This document shows positions 36,997-46,499 of a DNA stretch of 64,000 nucleotides, one piece after another. The DNA comes from Charina bottae (Eukaryota; Chordata; Lepidosauria; Squamata; Charinaidae), in assembly GCA_023362775.1 (NCBI GenBank), contig JALMGJ010000008.1, forward strand, positions 19,256,001 through 19,320,000, read 5' to 3'. The notes under the pieces are model-generated. The model did not search any database. It was not told the origin of the DNA and saw nothing but the letters and a program-made list of their open reading frames with translations. Both the position numbers and the translations under genes were made by a program. Position 1 is the first letter of the stretch. Every line of letters starts with the position of its first letter.

Positions 36997-38002
36997 TGTC
37001 CTGTTCCGACAAAGCTCAACACTGGAAGCGGTGTTTTAAAGATCTTTAATTTCAATCACAAAATGCAGCCCAATTCACAAAGGGTACCAGACCACTACTA
37101 GCTGGGTCCTGGGTGACCTCTTCCGATGGAACACAGCTGGTAGCGGGGATGGGCCGAGGCTTGAAGGTGGAACCCCAAGCGGCAGCAGAACAAGGCTGAG
37201 TCTCATGCAGAGGTGCGGTGACCAGGTAAGGCAGTACTCACATGGCCTCAGTTCATGGTGGGATTTCAGACGAATGCACGGTAGCAAGGCAAGTCTGTAC
37301 CTCCAGAAAACACATGGCAGCAGTCGATAGAGCGGGCGGGCGTGCAGCAGCAAGGCAAGGCTGAATCTCCAGGAAGCATGTGGCAGCAGACAAAGGCTGG
37401 AGAGCAGATGGGTGCACAGCGGCAAGGCAAGATGGAAACTCCAGAAGGAACGTGGCAGTGGATGGCGGCTGGAGAGCAGCAGGCATGCGGCAGCAAGGCA
37501 AGACTGAGATGCGGGATCCAGAATGACGATCACAGGCCAGGGCTTCGAGGCAGGGATTCCGGCGGTGAGAGAATCTGGCTCGGAGGAGGGATCTGGGGCG
37601 GCGGCAGAGTGCAGCTCAGAATCGGATCCTTGGGTGGCGGCGGCACTAGGCTCCAGCATGGGATCGCACATGGCAATGGGATCACAATCCGCGGAGTGCA
37701 TAGGCGCTGAGATAGAACGGTTGTCTCTGGCAACTGGTGCTGGGTGTGGTAGCCCTTTTATTTTTTGAGTTTTGTGCCATTTGCGGCCAGAAGCCAATCA
37801 GGCCTCATGCTGCTTGGCCCGCTTTTCCCACCTTCTTTGCTGTGCGCTGATAGGTGGAGGTGTTTCTTCTTCCAGGCTACCTCCAATCAGCGGCTCCGGT
37901 TCGGATTCAACTTTCGCGCCATCTCAGCTTCTTCCTGCTATTGGCTCTTCTTCCTCTGACTCAGAATCTGGCATGGTGGCAGGGTCAGGCTCACCCCTGA
38001 CA
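36997..38002 (-). mobile_element. Solo LTR of an LTR retrotransposon
   Basis: On the minus strand the 1,006-bp block starts TGTCAGGGGTGAG and ends GGAACAGGACA, so it has TGTC...GACA inverted ends. It is flanked by the 5-bp duplication TAAAT (36992-36996 and 38003-38007). Near the middle lies AAAAAATAAAAGGGC (TATA-like), and ATTAAAGATC near the end could serve for polyadenylation. No internal coding region remains, as after LTR-LTR recombination. The 240-codon frame inside is not a gene. Confidence 0.8.
37275..37510. repeat. About 72-bp tandem repeat inside the LTR
   Basis: Three to four diverged units each begin GCAAGGCAAG and include CTCCAG, GTGGCAG and GGAGAGCAG blocks. Unit length is about 70-72 bp. 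This expansion explains the unusually large LTR and its long open frames. Confidence 0.7.
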
Positions 38003-39127
38003 TAAATACACTTTCAAATCAGTCTCAATCATGTCAGGTAAAATTTATTCCTCTTCCATAACATCTTTTAAACATGGTTTATCTATAGAGGCAGGCACTC
38101 TGAAAATTAACTCCATTGTTCAAAACTATCTTTCAATATGTCCAATGTTAAAATATTTTGCTTCATTCTGCATTTTGTAAGTTGCATTTGAGTGTTCTCC
38201 TTTAATTGTAATACTTAGTTCCTTCTAGTTCCCTCTGTTGTCCAATTTTTAAAGTCTTGTCTTTTTTTTAAGAATTCAAAACAAAAGCATTTTCCCACGG
38301 GAAAATTAATTAATTAATCTTTATAATTAATTCCAAAATCTTATTTCAAATTCATCTGAATGTTATCCAATTGTAACATTCTAAAATCAAAGTTTTAATC
38401 ACCTTTTTGCTGTTTATTCCAGAAAAAAAAAATTAAGTCCTTAAACTTGTATTTAAAACTTCTTTCACTAAGGATTGAAGGAAACACCCTGTGCTGTAAA
38501 ACATGTCAATCCAAAGGTTCCTAATAGCTGAAAAGCTGTTAACAAGCAATTTCTGAAAGTGATTAGAAAAGGAAGTAAGAACCCAGTGTCCTTCCAAATG
38601 CACTAACTGCGGTTTGAGCAAGATGGCTATTCCCTTATCTCCTAGAGCTCTAAACCCGCCAGAGACCACTGTCTTGCCGTCTCCTCGCAAGAAGCAACTG
38701 TCTGGAACACTTGTGGGTGATCTCAAGTCCTCTCCTTGTCCAGAGAAGAATTGCAAAGAGTTGGTTTACTCGCCAGCTCTTCATTCCGCCGTGGTCATCA
38801 GTTCCACTTTTCACAGATCTGACTTCAATTTGCCATTTCTTCCCTGGAAGTCCGCTGATGGCAGCAATATGAATGTACAACCAGCTCTTCCATTTGGTTG
38901 CCATGTGGTTCCACTAATTTCTTTGTTCTCTGAAGAATGAAATCTAATCCAAAGTATTTAGCCATTCCACCATGACAAAGAGTTGAACCAAAATATGTTT
39001 ATGCTGTTTGAAAGAATTTAAGATTTTAAAAAAGATTTTAGGCTTAAGTCAGAATTAAATTTCTAAAGTTATAGGGCATAGGGGAACCCACCACCTCTCT
39101 GGTTCCACTGTCAAATTGCTCTTTTTC

Positions 39128-39252
39128 TTAGGAAGTGTGAGTGTGTGTGTGTGTGTGTGAAAATATAAATATAAATATAAATATAAATATAAATATAAAT
39201 ATAAATATAAATATAAATATAAATATAAATATAAATAATATAAATATATATA
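39128..39252. repeat. (GT)n and (ATAAAT)n simple repeats
   Basis: A short GTGTGT tract is followed by about a dozen AAATAT hexamers. Confidence 0.9.
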
Positions 39253-39329
39253 TTAAAACCAGATTTTCTGTAATTTAATCCATTATTCTGGATCCTGTAT
39301 GCTTATGGGGAACAGATTTTTACTTTCTT

Positions 39330-39965
39330 TTATGTGACACATTTAAAATATCTGAAGATTGCTATAATATCCATCCTCAGTCTTTTCTTAAGACTAAACA
39401 TTCCCAATTGTTCAATCGCTCTTCCCATGGGTTTGGTTCTCATCCCATTATTATCTCTAAACTCCTTGAATCCTCCTTAAATTGCAGAATCCAGAACTGA
39501 ACACAATGCTCAAGGTAGAGTCGGATCAACACAAACTAAAATGGAAAAATTGGTTCCTATGGTTTGGGATGGGTATGGTTCACTCCTGCGTGCGGAGTGA
39601 GCTCCCGCACTAGCTCCAGCTCTTGCCAACCTAGCAATTCGAAAGCATGCAAATGCAAGTAGATGAATAGGTACCACTTCAGTTGGTAGGTAACAGCGTT
39701 CCGCGCGCGTCATGCGGCCACATGACCGTGGAAGCATCTTCGGACAACGCTGGCTCTTCGGCTAACAAACGGAGATGAGCACCGGCCCCTAGAGTCAGAC
39801 ACGACTGCACAAATGTGCAGTGGGAACCTTTACCTTTACTACTATGGTTTGGGAAGTATATTCTATGGATAAAATCTACATTTGTATATGCTTTTTTACA
39901 GCCATATCACATTGCTAACTAATATTGAGTTTATAATCAATAACTATTCCAAGATCCTTTTCACA
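39330..39965 (-). mobile_element. CR1 LINE 3' fragment, split by a SINE
   Basis: The plus strand has CTTAAGACTAAACATTCCCAATTG, CCTTAAATTGCAGAATCCAGAACTGAACACAATG and, after the SINE, ATTGAGTTTATAATCAATAACTATTCCAAGATCCTTTTCACA. These are successive antisense CR1 phrases in the right order. The SINE at 39570-39841 interrupts it with a 13-bp duplication. Confidence 0.7.
39570..39841 (+). mobile_element. tRNA/RTE-tail SINE, 5' truncated
   Basis: It matches the 8570-8894 SINE from GTGCGGAGTGAGCTCCCGCAC onward and ends GGAACCTTTACCTTTACTA. CTATGGTTTGGGA at 39557-39569 and 39842-39854 is the target duplication. Confidence 0.8.
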
Positions 39966-39967
39966 AA

Positions 39968-40180
39968 TTTATTGATTTATGTTGTGCCTTCAAGTCAGCA
40001 CTGACTCCTGGCAGCATTGACTTCAAGTCAGCATTGACTAATCCCTGCAGTTTTCTTGGCAATATTTTGGAAGTGGTTTGGCATTGCCTGATTCCTAGGG
40101 CTGAGAAAGAGTGACTGGCCCAAGGTCACCCAGCTGGCTTTGTGCCTAAGGCAAGAGTAGAACTCACAATCTCCCAGTTT
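39968..40180 (-). mobile_element. Sauria-type SINE
   Basis: Antisense copy with the BovB-like tail at its left (TGCCTTCAAGTCAGCACTGACTCCTGGC) and the body CCCAAGGTCACCCAGCTGGC. A 22-bp segment of the tail (CTTCAAGTCAGCA) is locally duplicated. Confidence 0.7.
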
Positions 40181-40328
40181 CCTCACATTTGTTTACCTGT
40201 ATCACCTTGAAAAAAGCCTTGTTGAAGCAATGAGCTGTAAACAGGACTACCTAATATTTACATGTAACCAGGACTGTTGAGAAATACAGTTTAGCAAGAC
40301 AGCATCTGCTTCTGTATATGATCTAAAT

Positions 40329-40420
40329 CGGTGTTTCTCAACTTCAGCAACTTTGCTGGCTGGGGAATTCTGGGAGTTGAAGTCCACACATCTTAAAGTT
40401 GCTGAGGTTGAGAAACACTG
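40329..40420 (+). mobile_element. Palindromic hAT MITE
   Basis: The 92-bp unit is largely an inverted repeat: GGTGTTTCTCAACTTCAGCAACTT at the left and AAGTTGCTGAGGTTGAGAAACACTG at the right. It is flanked by ATCTAAAT and ATCTAAGT, an 8-bp duplication with one mismatch. Confidence 0.75.
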
Positions 40421-40429
40421 ATCTAAGTA

Positions 40430-41929
40430 ATGTATATTCAGAAGTATCTTGTATAACAAGACCAATTGTGTATACTTCATGATGTTGCATTAAATATGAT
40501 TTACAATTCAGGAAATACCATACATTTTGTCATTGTGAGTTTCTTACAAAAATGTTTTTAAAAGGATTTTCTAGCTTTTAAAGTATTTGAGTCAATCTGA
40601 TTATAAGCAAGGAAACTGCTGGCATAAATAGGCCTTTTGATAGAAATATTTCAGTATGTATAGTGCATACTTTGTTATAACAAGCAATTTACACACTCAA
40701 ACAGGCTATTATACAAAGGATTAGGATAATAATTAAGTACCAAAGACTATTAAACCTTGTCTTTAAGACAGTCTAAAGAGCAGGGCACTTTAAGTGAAAC
40801 ATAAACCTAGAATATAATGGGGCTTATTGTCAGTAAGTGCCAAGAGATAGCAGTTTAATTCAGTGATATAATCTTACAGCAACAAGTTCCTGTTATGATG
40901 AAGATGTGTATTTGAAATTAGAGGGATTCAGAAAACAAAACGTATTAGTTTAATGACAGACACTAATTAAAACAAATCAATTTAACAAACAGTAGGTACC
41001 TTAATACCTTCTCCCTTTAAAGCAAAAAGGGTACTTTCCTTTAGACAGAAAGCTCTGGAGTGTGCAACTTAGCACCCATCCGGGATTTTTATGGACCAAT
41101 TTAATTTAAGTTAAGTTAAGTTAAGTTAAACAGTGATATATATGGACCTATTTAATTCAGAACTCTTGTTGCAAAGATTTTCAACCAGGTTAAAGAGGAG
41201 AAAATAATCTTAGCAGAGGCAATGCTGCAAAGGTCTGCGGTGAGCAAATATTTAGCTTAACAAAGCAAAGACAGATATAGAAGCAATGCCTCATGGACAG
41301 CCTGCAAGTAGTAACATAAACAAGTAATTACAGGCAGGACTGAAATGGAGAAATGGTTACTGAAACCTCGTTGTACTGTTGTTACACATTTTTCACCTAC
41401 TAGTGCAGCACCTATAATTGAAGATATAGTCACATCAGCCAAAATAATAGCAGATTGTCCTCAATGGGATTGCTGAAAGATGTGGCCAGCCGGTCCAAGA
41501 GGGTGCAGAGGAGATCTGCCTTCGAATATGTATGTCTGCATCTGTATTTGGGCAAAGGATTCAGAAACTTACACAGGCAGATATATTTTACAAGTTCACA
41601 TTGATAGGCTTGAAGAAGGTAGAAATCTTTCATGCTTTGTTCATTTTTATTTACAGACTCCACAGGCATCACTTTAGTAACAGCAGCAAAGGCATCAATT
41701 CACACTGTGCAGAAAAAGGCAATGGTAAATCACTCCTGCATTTTTACCAATAAAACCACATGGATAGAAAATATAAATTGATTGACAATATAGTGCTGGA
41801 TGATGGGCCCTTTGGGTTGGATGGCACTCAACCCTCTTATTGAGGAATAGCTGAGGATCCTTTGGAATTCTAGTGGTGCTTATGACATGGCTAAATTAAA
41901 GCCTTCGGGACATCCAGTTGTTGACATTG
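40430..41929. other. No recognised feature
   Basis: AT-rich, with a short TTAAG repeat at 41105-41128. Frames near 41430-41750 are chance overlaps without domains. Confidence 0.4.
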
Positions 41930-41937
41930 CTGTAGAG

Positions 41938-42239
41938 CAGTGCTTTCTAAAGTGCCGCCGTTGGCGACACACCAACAGCAGCAGCGGCAGTGGTGCGGCG
42001 GCGCGCACAGGGGCGGGGACATGCACAGCAGCAGTGCGGGGGCACGCATGGGGGCAGGGGTGTGCACGGCGGCGGTGGCAGCGGCAGCGGCCTCCGCTAA
42101 AACGCAGAAGTGCTGATGGCGCGCCGCTGCCGCCACCGCCATGCACACCCCCGCTGCCGCTTCCAGGTTGTGTGGCGACACACCAGACTGTGTGTTGCAA
42201 CACACTAAAGTGTCGCGACACACAGTTTGGAAAGCTGTG
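41938..42239 (-). mobile_element. GC-rich hAT MITE, inverted, with 8-bp TSD
   Basis: On the minus strand it starts CACAGCTTTCCAAACTGTG and ends CTTTAGAAAGCACTG. CTGTAGAG occurs at 41930-41937 and 42240-42247 as the duplication. The GC-rich core is a different arrangement of the family's GTGCACGGCGGC units. Confidence 0.8.
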
Positions 42240-42524
42240 CTGTAGAGAGAAAGAAACTCTGAAGCTGCAAAGGATCTTTGAACGTAAGAAGCACGAACAT
42301 GTGAAAGCTCAACACAGGGACATATGAAATTAAACAACTACAAATTGATAACTTAGCCATCAGCGGATTGAAATGGATTGGGATTTGACACTTTCAGTCA
42401 GAAGATCACTGTGTCTATTACACAGGACATGAAAAACTAAGAAGGAACTGTGTTGTTTTTATAAATAGGAAGGGTATAGCAAGAACAGTACTTGGTTATA
42501 CTTGGCTACAATGCTGTCAGTGAC

Positions 42525-44580
42525 TGAATTTATTTATTTATTTATTTATTTATTTAAATTTATATAACCGCCCATCTCCCCCAACGGGGAACTCTGGGCG
42601 GTTTACAATAAAATAGATTAAAACAGGATAAAACATCAATGTACAATATATAAAATTAATAAATAATTATAAATCCAGATGGAGATGGAATTAAACGAAG
42701 GACAATAAATCAAGGAATTAACCACCCCCATGAGGAACTATCCCTTCCTCCTTCCCATGCCAGGCGGCAGAACCAGGTCTTCAGCTCTTTCCTAAAGGTC
42801 GGGAGGGAGGAGATCTGCCTCAACTCTGGGGGCAAGATGTTCCACAGTGTGGGCGCTACCACAGAGAAGGCCCGCCTCCTAGACCCCATCCGATGACATT
42901 CTTTAATTGATGGGGTTCGTAGCAGGCCCTCTCTGAATGACCTGGTGGGGCGGGTCGATAAAATGGGGATAAGACGGTCCTTCAGGTATTCTGGCCCCAT
43001 GCCATGTAGGGCTTTAAAGGTAATAACCAACACCTTGAATTGTACCCGGGAGCAGACCGGCACCCAATGCAGCTCGCGGAGCAGAGGTGTTATGTGTGCA
43101 GATTTTGGTGCACCCAAAATTGCTCGCGCGGCTGCATTCTGCACTAGCTGAAGCTTCCGGATAGTCTTCAAGGGTAGCCCCATGTAGAGCGCATTGCAAT
43201 AATCTACATGGGAGATGACGAGAGCATGAGTGACTGTTCGGAGGGTGTCGCGATCCAGGAATGGGCGCAACTGGCGCACCAACCGAAGTTGTGCGAAAGC
43301 CCTCCTAACCACGACTGCCACCTGCTCTTCGAGCAGGAGTCGTGAGTCTAGAAGGACCCCCAAGTTGCGCACCGGTTCCGAATGGGGCAGTGCTACCCCA
43401 TCAAGAACCAAAGATAATAATTTCCCAGAAGACGCTAGGCCATCAATCCACAGCCACTCGGTCTTGCTAGGGTTCAATTGTAGCCTGTTGTTCCCCATCC
43501 AGGCCCTCACAGCCCCCAGGCACTGGGACAGGGTTGTCACTGCATCACTTACTTCACCAGGGATGGAGATATACAACTGAGTATCATCCGCATACTGATG
43601 ATACCTCATCCCATGGTGTCGGATGACCTCGCCCAGCGGTTTCATGTAGATGTTAAATAGGAGAGGAGAGAGAACCGAACCCTGTGGCACCCCACACAAG
43701 AGGGGCCGAGGGTCAGATCTCTCCTCTCCTATTACCACCGACTGGGATCGGCCTCGGAGGAAGGAGGTGAACCAGCACAAAACTACGCCGCCCACCCCCA
43801 ACTCCCTAAGCCGCCCCAACAGGATACCATGGTCGATGGTATCGAATGCCGCTGAGAGATCCAAGAGAGCAAGGATGGATGCACTACCACCATCCCGCTC
43901 CTGCCAGAGATCATCCGTAAGCGCGACCAATGCAGTCTCCGTCCCATATCCCGGCCTGAAACCTGACTGAAAAGGGTCTAGATAATCCGCTTCATCCAGG
44001 GTCCTTTGAAGTTGCAACGCCACCACTTTCTCAACCACCTTTCCCAAAAAGGGGAGGTGGGAGACTGGACGAAAATTGTCCAGGATGGTAGGGTCCAGGG
44101 CTGGCTTCTTGAGGAGGGGGTGCACCAGTGCCTCTTTAAAGGCAGTTGGAACCACTCCCTCCACCAAGGATGTATTAATCATGGCCTGGACCCATCCACA
44201 TGTCACCTCCCTGGCTGATTTCACCAGCCAGGAAGGGCAGGGATCTAAATCACATGTGGTGGAATTAACAATTCGAAAGATCCTGTCCACTTCCTCAGGT
44301 CCAACAGGATCAAATCGTTCCCAGATAACAGGGCAAGACCACTCTCCCGGCATCTCCCCAGACTGCATTTCACGCATGGAGTCCAACTTAGACCGAATCC
44401 GAGCGATTTTATCCTGCAGATGCTCAGCAAATTCTTCCGCACGGCCCTGCAGGTGGGTGGTCGATACCACCCTACCCAAGAGAGATCGAGTAATCTTGAA
44501 CAGGGCCGTTGGATGGCATTCTGCGGATGCAATAAGGGCAGAGAAATGAATAATATCAATTAGATATTCTGACAACCCTT
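42525..44580 (-). mobile_element. L2 LINE, 5' truncated
   Basis: The 3' end is the ATTTATTTATTTA tract at 42528-42556 next to the L2-type palindromic region ACCGCCCATCTCCC...GGGCGGT. The coding region runs leftward without interruption from about 44580. The endonuclease half is missing. Confidence 0.85.
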
Positions 44581-44761
44581 TAATATGACAATAATCCAAA
44601 TTTATGCTCCAACCATGCCCTCCCCTCAGCTGTCCTTGAAGGCTGATACAGGAAGATTCCTTAACTGGAGAGACAATGTCCCTGTGATCCTGGACACACA
44701 GAAACAACAGAGCATGCGCTTCTCCAGTGCCTGTACTACAGAGGCATTCATACTGCCACAC
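42710..44761 (-). CDS. L2 reverse transcriptase, uninterrupted partial ORF2
   Basis: A 683-codon open frame without stops. The first 60 or so residues are non-L2 flank read in frame; L2 similarity starts near residue 62. RT blocks follow: NFRPVSHLPFLGKVVEKVV, DPFQSGFRPGYGTETALVAL, LLDLSAAFDTIDHGILL (motif A), GVPQGSVLSPLLFNIYMKPL (motif B), MRYHQYADDTQLYIS (motif C), then the L2 C-terminal region ending near FRKELKTWFCRLAW. The lack of damage points to a recent insertion. Without the endonuclease it is not autonomous. Confidence 0.85.
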   Translation of the reverse strand: MWQYECLCSTGTGEAHALLFLCVQDHRDIVSPVKESSCISLQGQLRGGHGWSINLDYCHIKGLSEYLIDIIHFSALIASAECHPTALFKITRSLLGRVVSTTHLQGRAEEFAEHLQDKIARIRSKLDSMREMQSGEMPGEWSCPVIWERFDPVGPEEVDRIFRIVNSTTCDLDPCPSWLVKSAREVTCGWVQAMINTSLVEGVVPTAFKEALVHPLLKKPALDPTILDNFRPVSHLPFLGKVVEKVVALQLQRTLDEADYLDPFQSGFRPGYGTETALVALTDDLWQERDGGSASILALLDLSAAFDTIDHGILLGRLRELGVGGVVLCWFTSFLRGRSQSVVIGEERSDPRPLLCGVPQGSVLSPLLFNIYMKPLGEVIRHHGMRYHQYADDTQLYISIPGEVSDAVTTLSQCLGAVRAWMGNNRLQLNPSKTEWLWIDGLASSGKLLSLVLDGVALPHSEPVRNLGVLLDSRLLLEEQVAVVVRRAFAQLRLVRQLRPFLDRDTLRTVTHALVISHVDYCNALYMGLPLKTIRKLQLVQNAAARAILGAPKSAHITPLLRELHWVPVCSRVQFKVLVITFKALHGMGPEYLKDRLIPILSTRPTRSFREGLLRTPSIKECHRMGSRRRAFSVVAPTLWNILPPELRQISSLPTFRKELKTWFCRLAWEGGRDSSSWGWLIP

Positions 44762-44880
44762 AGGACAATTCTACACCTCCCTGCTGCTTTCAGACCAGCC
44801 CTGCTGCAACATACAAAGTTGCCAGGTCCTTTGCAGCAGCACTCAAAATTCGTTGGATGATGGCCTGTGCCATAAACTGG
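44645..44880 (+). mobile_element. Decayed LINE C-terminal fragment
   Basis: One plus-strand frame reads ETTEHALLQCLYYRGI, resembling the Cys/His C-terminal motif that follows the RT in several LINE clades. It is too short and degraded to place in a clade. Confidence 0.35.
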
Positions 44881-45137
44881 ACTTGTTGAGCAGCTAGTTC
44901 ACCATATTAGAGTGCTCTGTAATTTGATAGATATAGACTTCCACATACTAACTTTTTATCTTCCCTTATATCCATCTAATGGTCCTACCGCCTTTTTTAG
45001 ATTATTTTAAACTCTTATTTTTTATATATATACTTTATATTTTAATACATTTATCTTTTATATCTTCTATACTTTCATAATTTTTGTTAGATTCTGATGT
45101 ATCTTCTATGCTTTTTAATTGACTGTACCCCACCCTC

Positions 45138-45359
45138 TTGCCAACCTAGCAATTCAAAAGCATGCAAATGCAAGTAGATGAATAGGTACCACTTCGGTGG
45201 GTAGGTAACAGCGTTCCGCACGCGTCATGCGGCCACATGACCACGGAAGCGTCTTTGGACACCGCTGGCTCTTCGGCTAACAAACGGAGATGAGCACCGG
45301 CCCCTAGAGTCGGACACGACTGCACAACTGTGCGGGGGGAACCTTTACCTTTACCTTTT
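45138..45359 (+). mobile_element. tRNA/RTE-tail SINE, 5' truncated
   Basis: It matches the 3' two-thirds of the 8570-8894 SINE, from TTGCCAACCTAGCAATTC to CCTTTACCTTTT. TACCCCACCCTC at 45126-45137 and 45360-45371 is the target duplication. Confidence 0.8.
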
Positions 45360-45429
45360 TACCCCACCCTCCTTATACTGGTCAATGACCATAAAAAATA
45401 TTTGATTTGTATTGCTCCATCCACTGACA

Positions 45430-46195
45430 CTGAATAAAAGGAGGTTGATGAGTTTTATGATGAAGCTCAATTTGAAATTGGCAGAACATGCAAGCAAGAT
45501 GTGCTGCTAGCAATTAGAGACAGGAATGCCAAAGTTGGAATTATTAAGGAGGACAGTGTACTTGGATTATATGTCCTTTTTTTTTTTTTTGGTGCCTTCA
45601 AGTCAGTGTTGAGTCCTGGCGACTGCCTGGACAAGTCCTGCAGTTTTCTTGGCAAGATTTCGGAAGTGGTTTGCCATTGCCTGCTTCCTAGGGCTGAGAG
45701 AGAGTGACTGGCCCAAGGTCTCCCAGCTTGCTTTGTGCCTAAGGCAAGAGTAGAACTCACAATCTCCCAGTTTCTAGCCTCATGCCTTAACCACCACACC
45801 AAAACTGGCTTTCTTTTTTATATGGCTTAGGAAACTGAAATGTAGCAGGAGACTGACTTACCAATTTCTGCCACTCCAATGATTTCTTCATAGCTAACAC
45901 TGTCTTCCATCAACCAAAATGACACCTGTATCATGTACATTGACATCATCAGATGGCCTACATAAAAATGAAATTGACTATATTTCTGCTAAAAGGAGGT
46001 GGAGGTGGTCAGTTATAGCATCAAAGTCATGGCCAGGTGCTGACTGTGGAACAGATCATGAACTGTTCATGTGCAAGTTCCAAGTTGGAGAAGAAGAAAG
46101 CCATTGTTCCCACAATATGATCTTGAGCATATACCCACCAATTTCAAGGAGAACGTCAGAAATCACTTTAAAATCCTGAACCTCATTAATAGAAA
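45430..46195 (+). mobile_element. RTE-clade LINE endonuclease fragment
   Basis: Plus-strand frames contain an RTE apurinic-type endonuclease remnant: TSSDGLHKNEIDYISAKRRW then PGADCGTDHELFMCKF, the SDGxxxNxIDYI and GxDHxL catalytic-core motifs. An antisense Sauria-type SINE (45570-45812) interrupts it. It is probably a different insertion from the other RTE pieces. Confidence 0.65.
45570..45812 (-). mobile_element. Sauria-type SINE
   Basis: An antisense copy with BovB-like tail (GTGCCTTCAAGTCAGTGTTGAG), body CCCAAGGTCTCCCAGC, and head CTTAACCACCACACCAAAACTGGC. Confidence 0.7.
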
Positions 46196-46201
46196 ACCAG
46201 A

Positions 46202-46471
46202 GTGTGATGGAATGTGAGGGCGACCTTGGAGAACAGAGGGAAGAGATGCTGCCTAGGGAACGATCAGATAAAAGGAAAGGGAATCCGAGAGAGGGTTATA
46301 GTCTAAAGAAGAAACAGGAAAGACCCACACTGACCACTCAAGCGATAAGTAGGGAAAGTGGGAGATTTGTACTTTCAGACTTGCAAGATTCTGTTATTGT
46401 AGCCTTATAATAAAGTAGAATTAGTTAATCCAGTCGTGTTTCCTGTCTGGTTTACCTGGAAGGGATGACAA
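46202..46471 (+). mobile_element. Possible LTR fragment
   Basis: The block starts TGTGATGGAATGTGAGGG, has an AATAAAG signal near 46400 followed by GTGTTTCCTGTCTGG, and ends near ATGACAACA, a composition like a short retroviral-type LTR. I could not find a flanking target duplication, so the boundaries and identity are uncertain. Part of it recurs inverted at 46472-46496. Confidence 0.3.
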
Positions 46472-46499
46472 CAATCTTGCAATCTGAAAGTACAAATGA

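Larger units (their letters stand above)
36343..38853 (-). mobile_element. LINE-like insertion split by a solo LTR
   Basis: An 18-bp duplication GCTGATGGCAGCAATATG sits at 36325-36342 and 38854-38871. Removing the LTR block leaves a unit of about 1.5 kb. On the minus strand it starts with a G/A-rich leader-like region (38850 down to 38430) and ends in an AT-rich tail by 36343. The long duplication fits target-primed retrotransposition. I see no RT domain, so it is an internally deleted or non-autonomous copy of unresolved family. Confidence 0.6.

Noticed and set aside
37075..37797. 240-codon minus-strand frame
   Set aside because: It lies wholly inside a solo LTR and is generated by the tandem repeat; opposite-strand frames are equally open.
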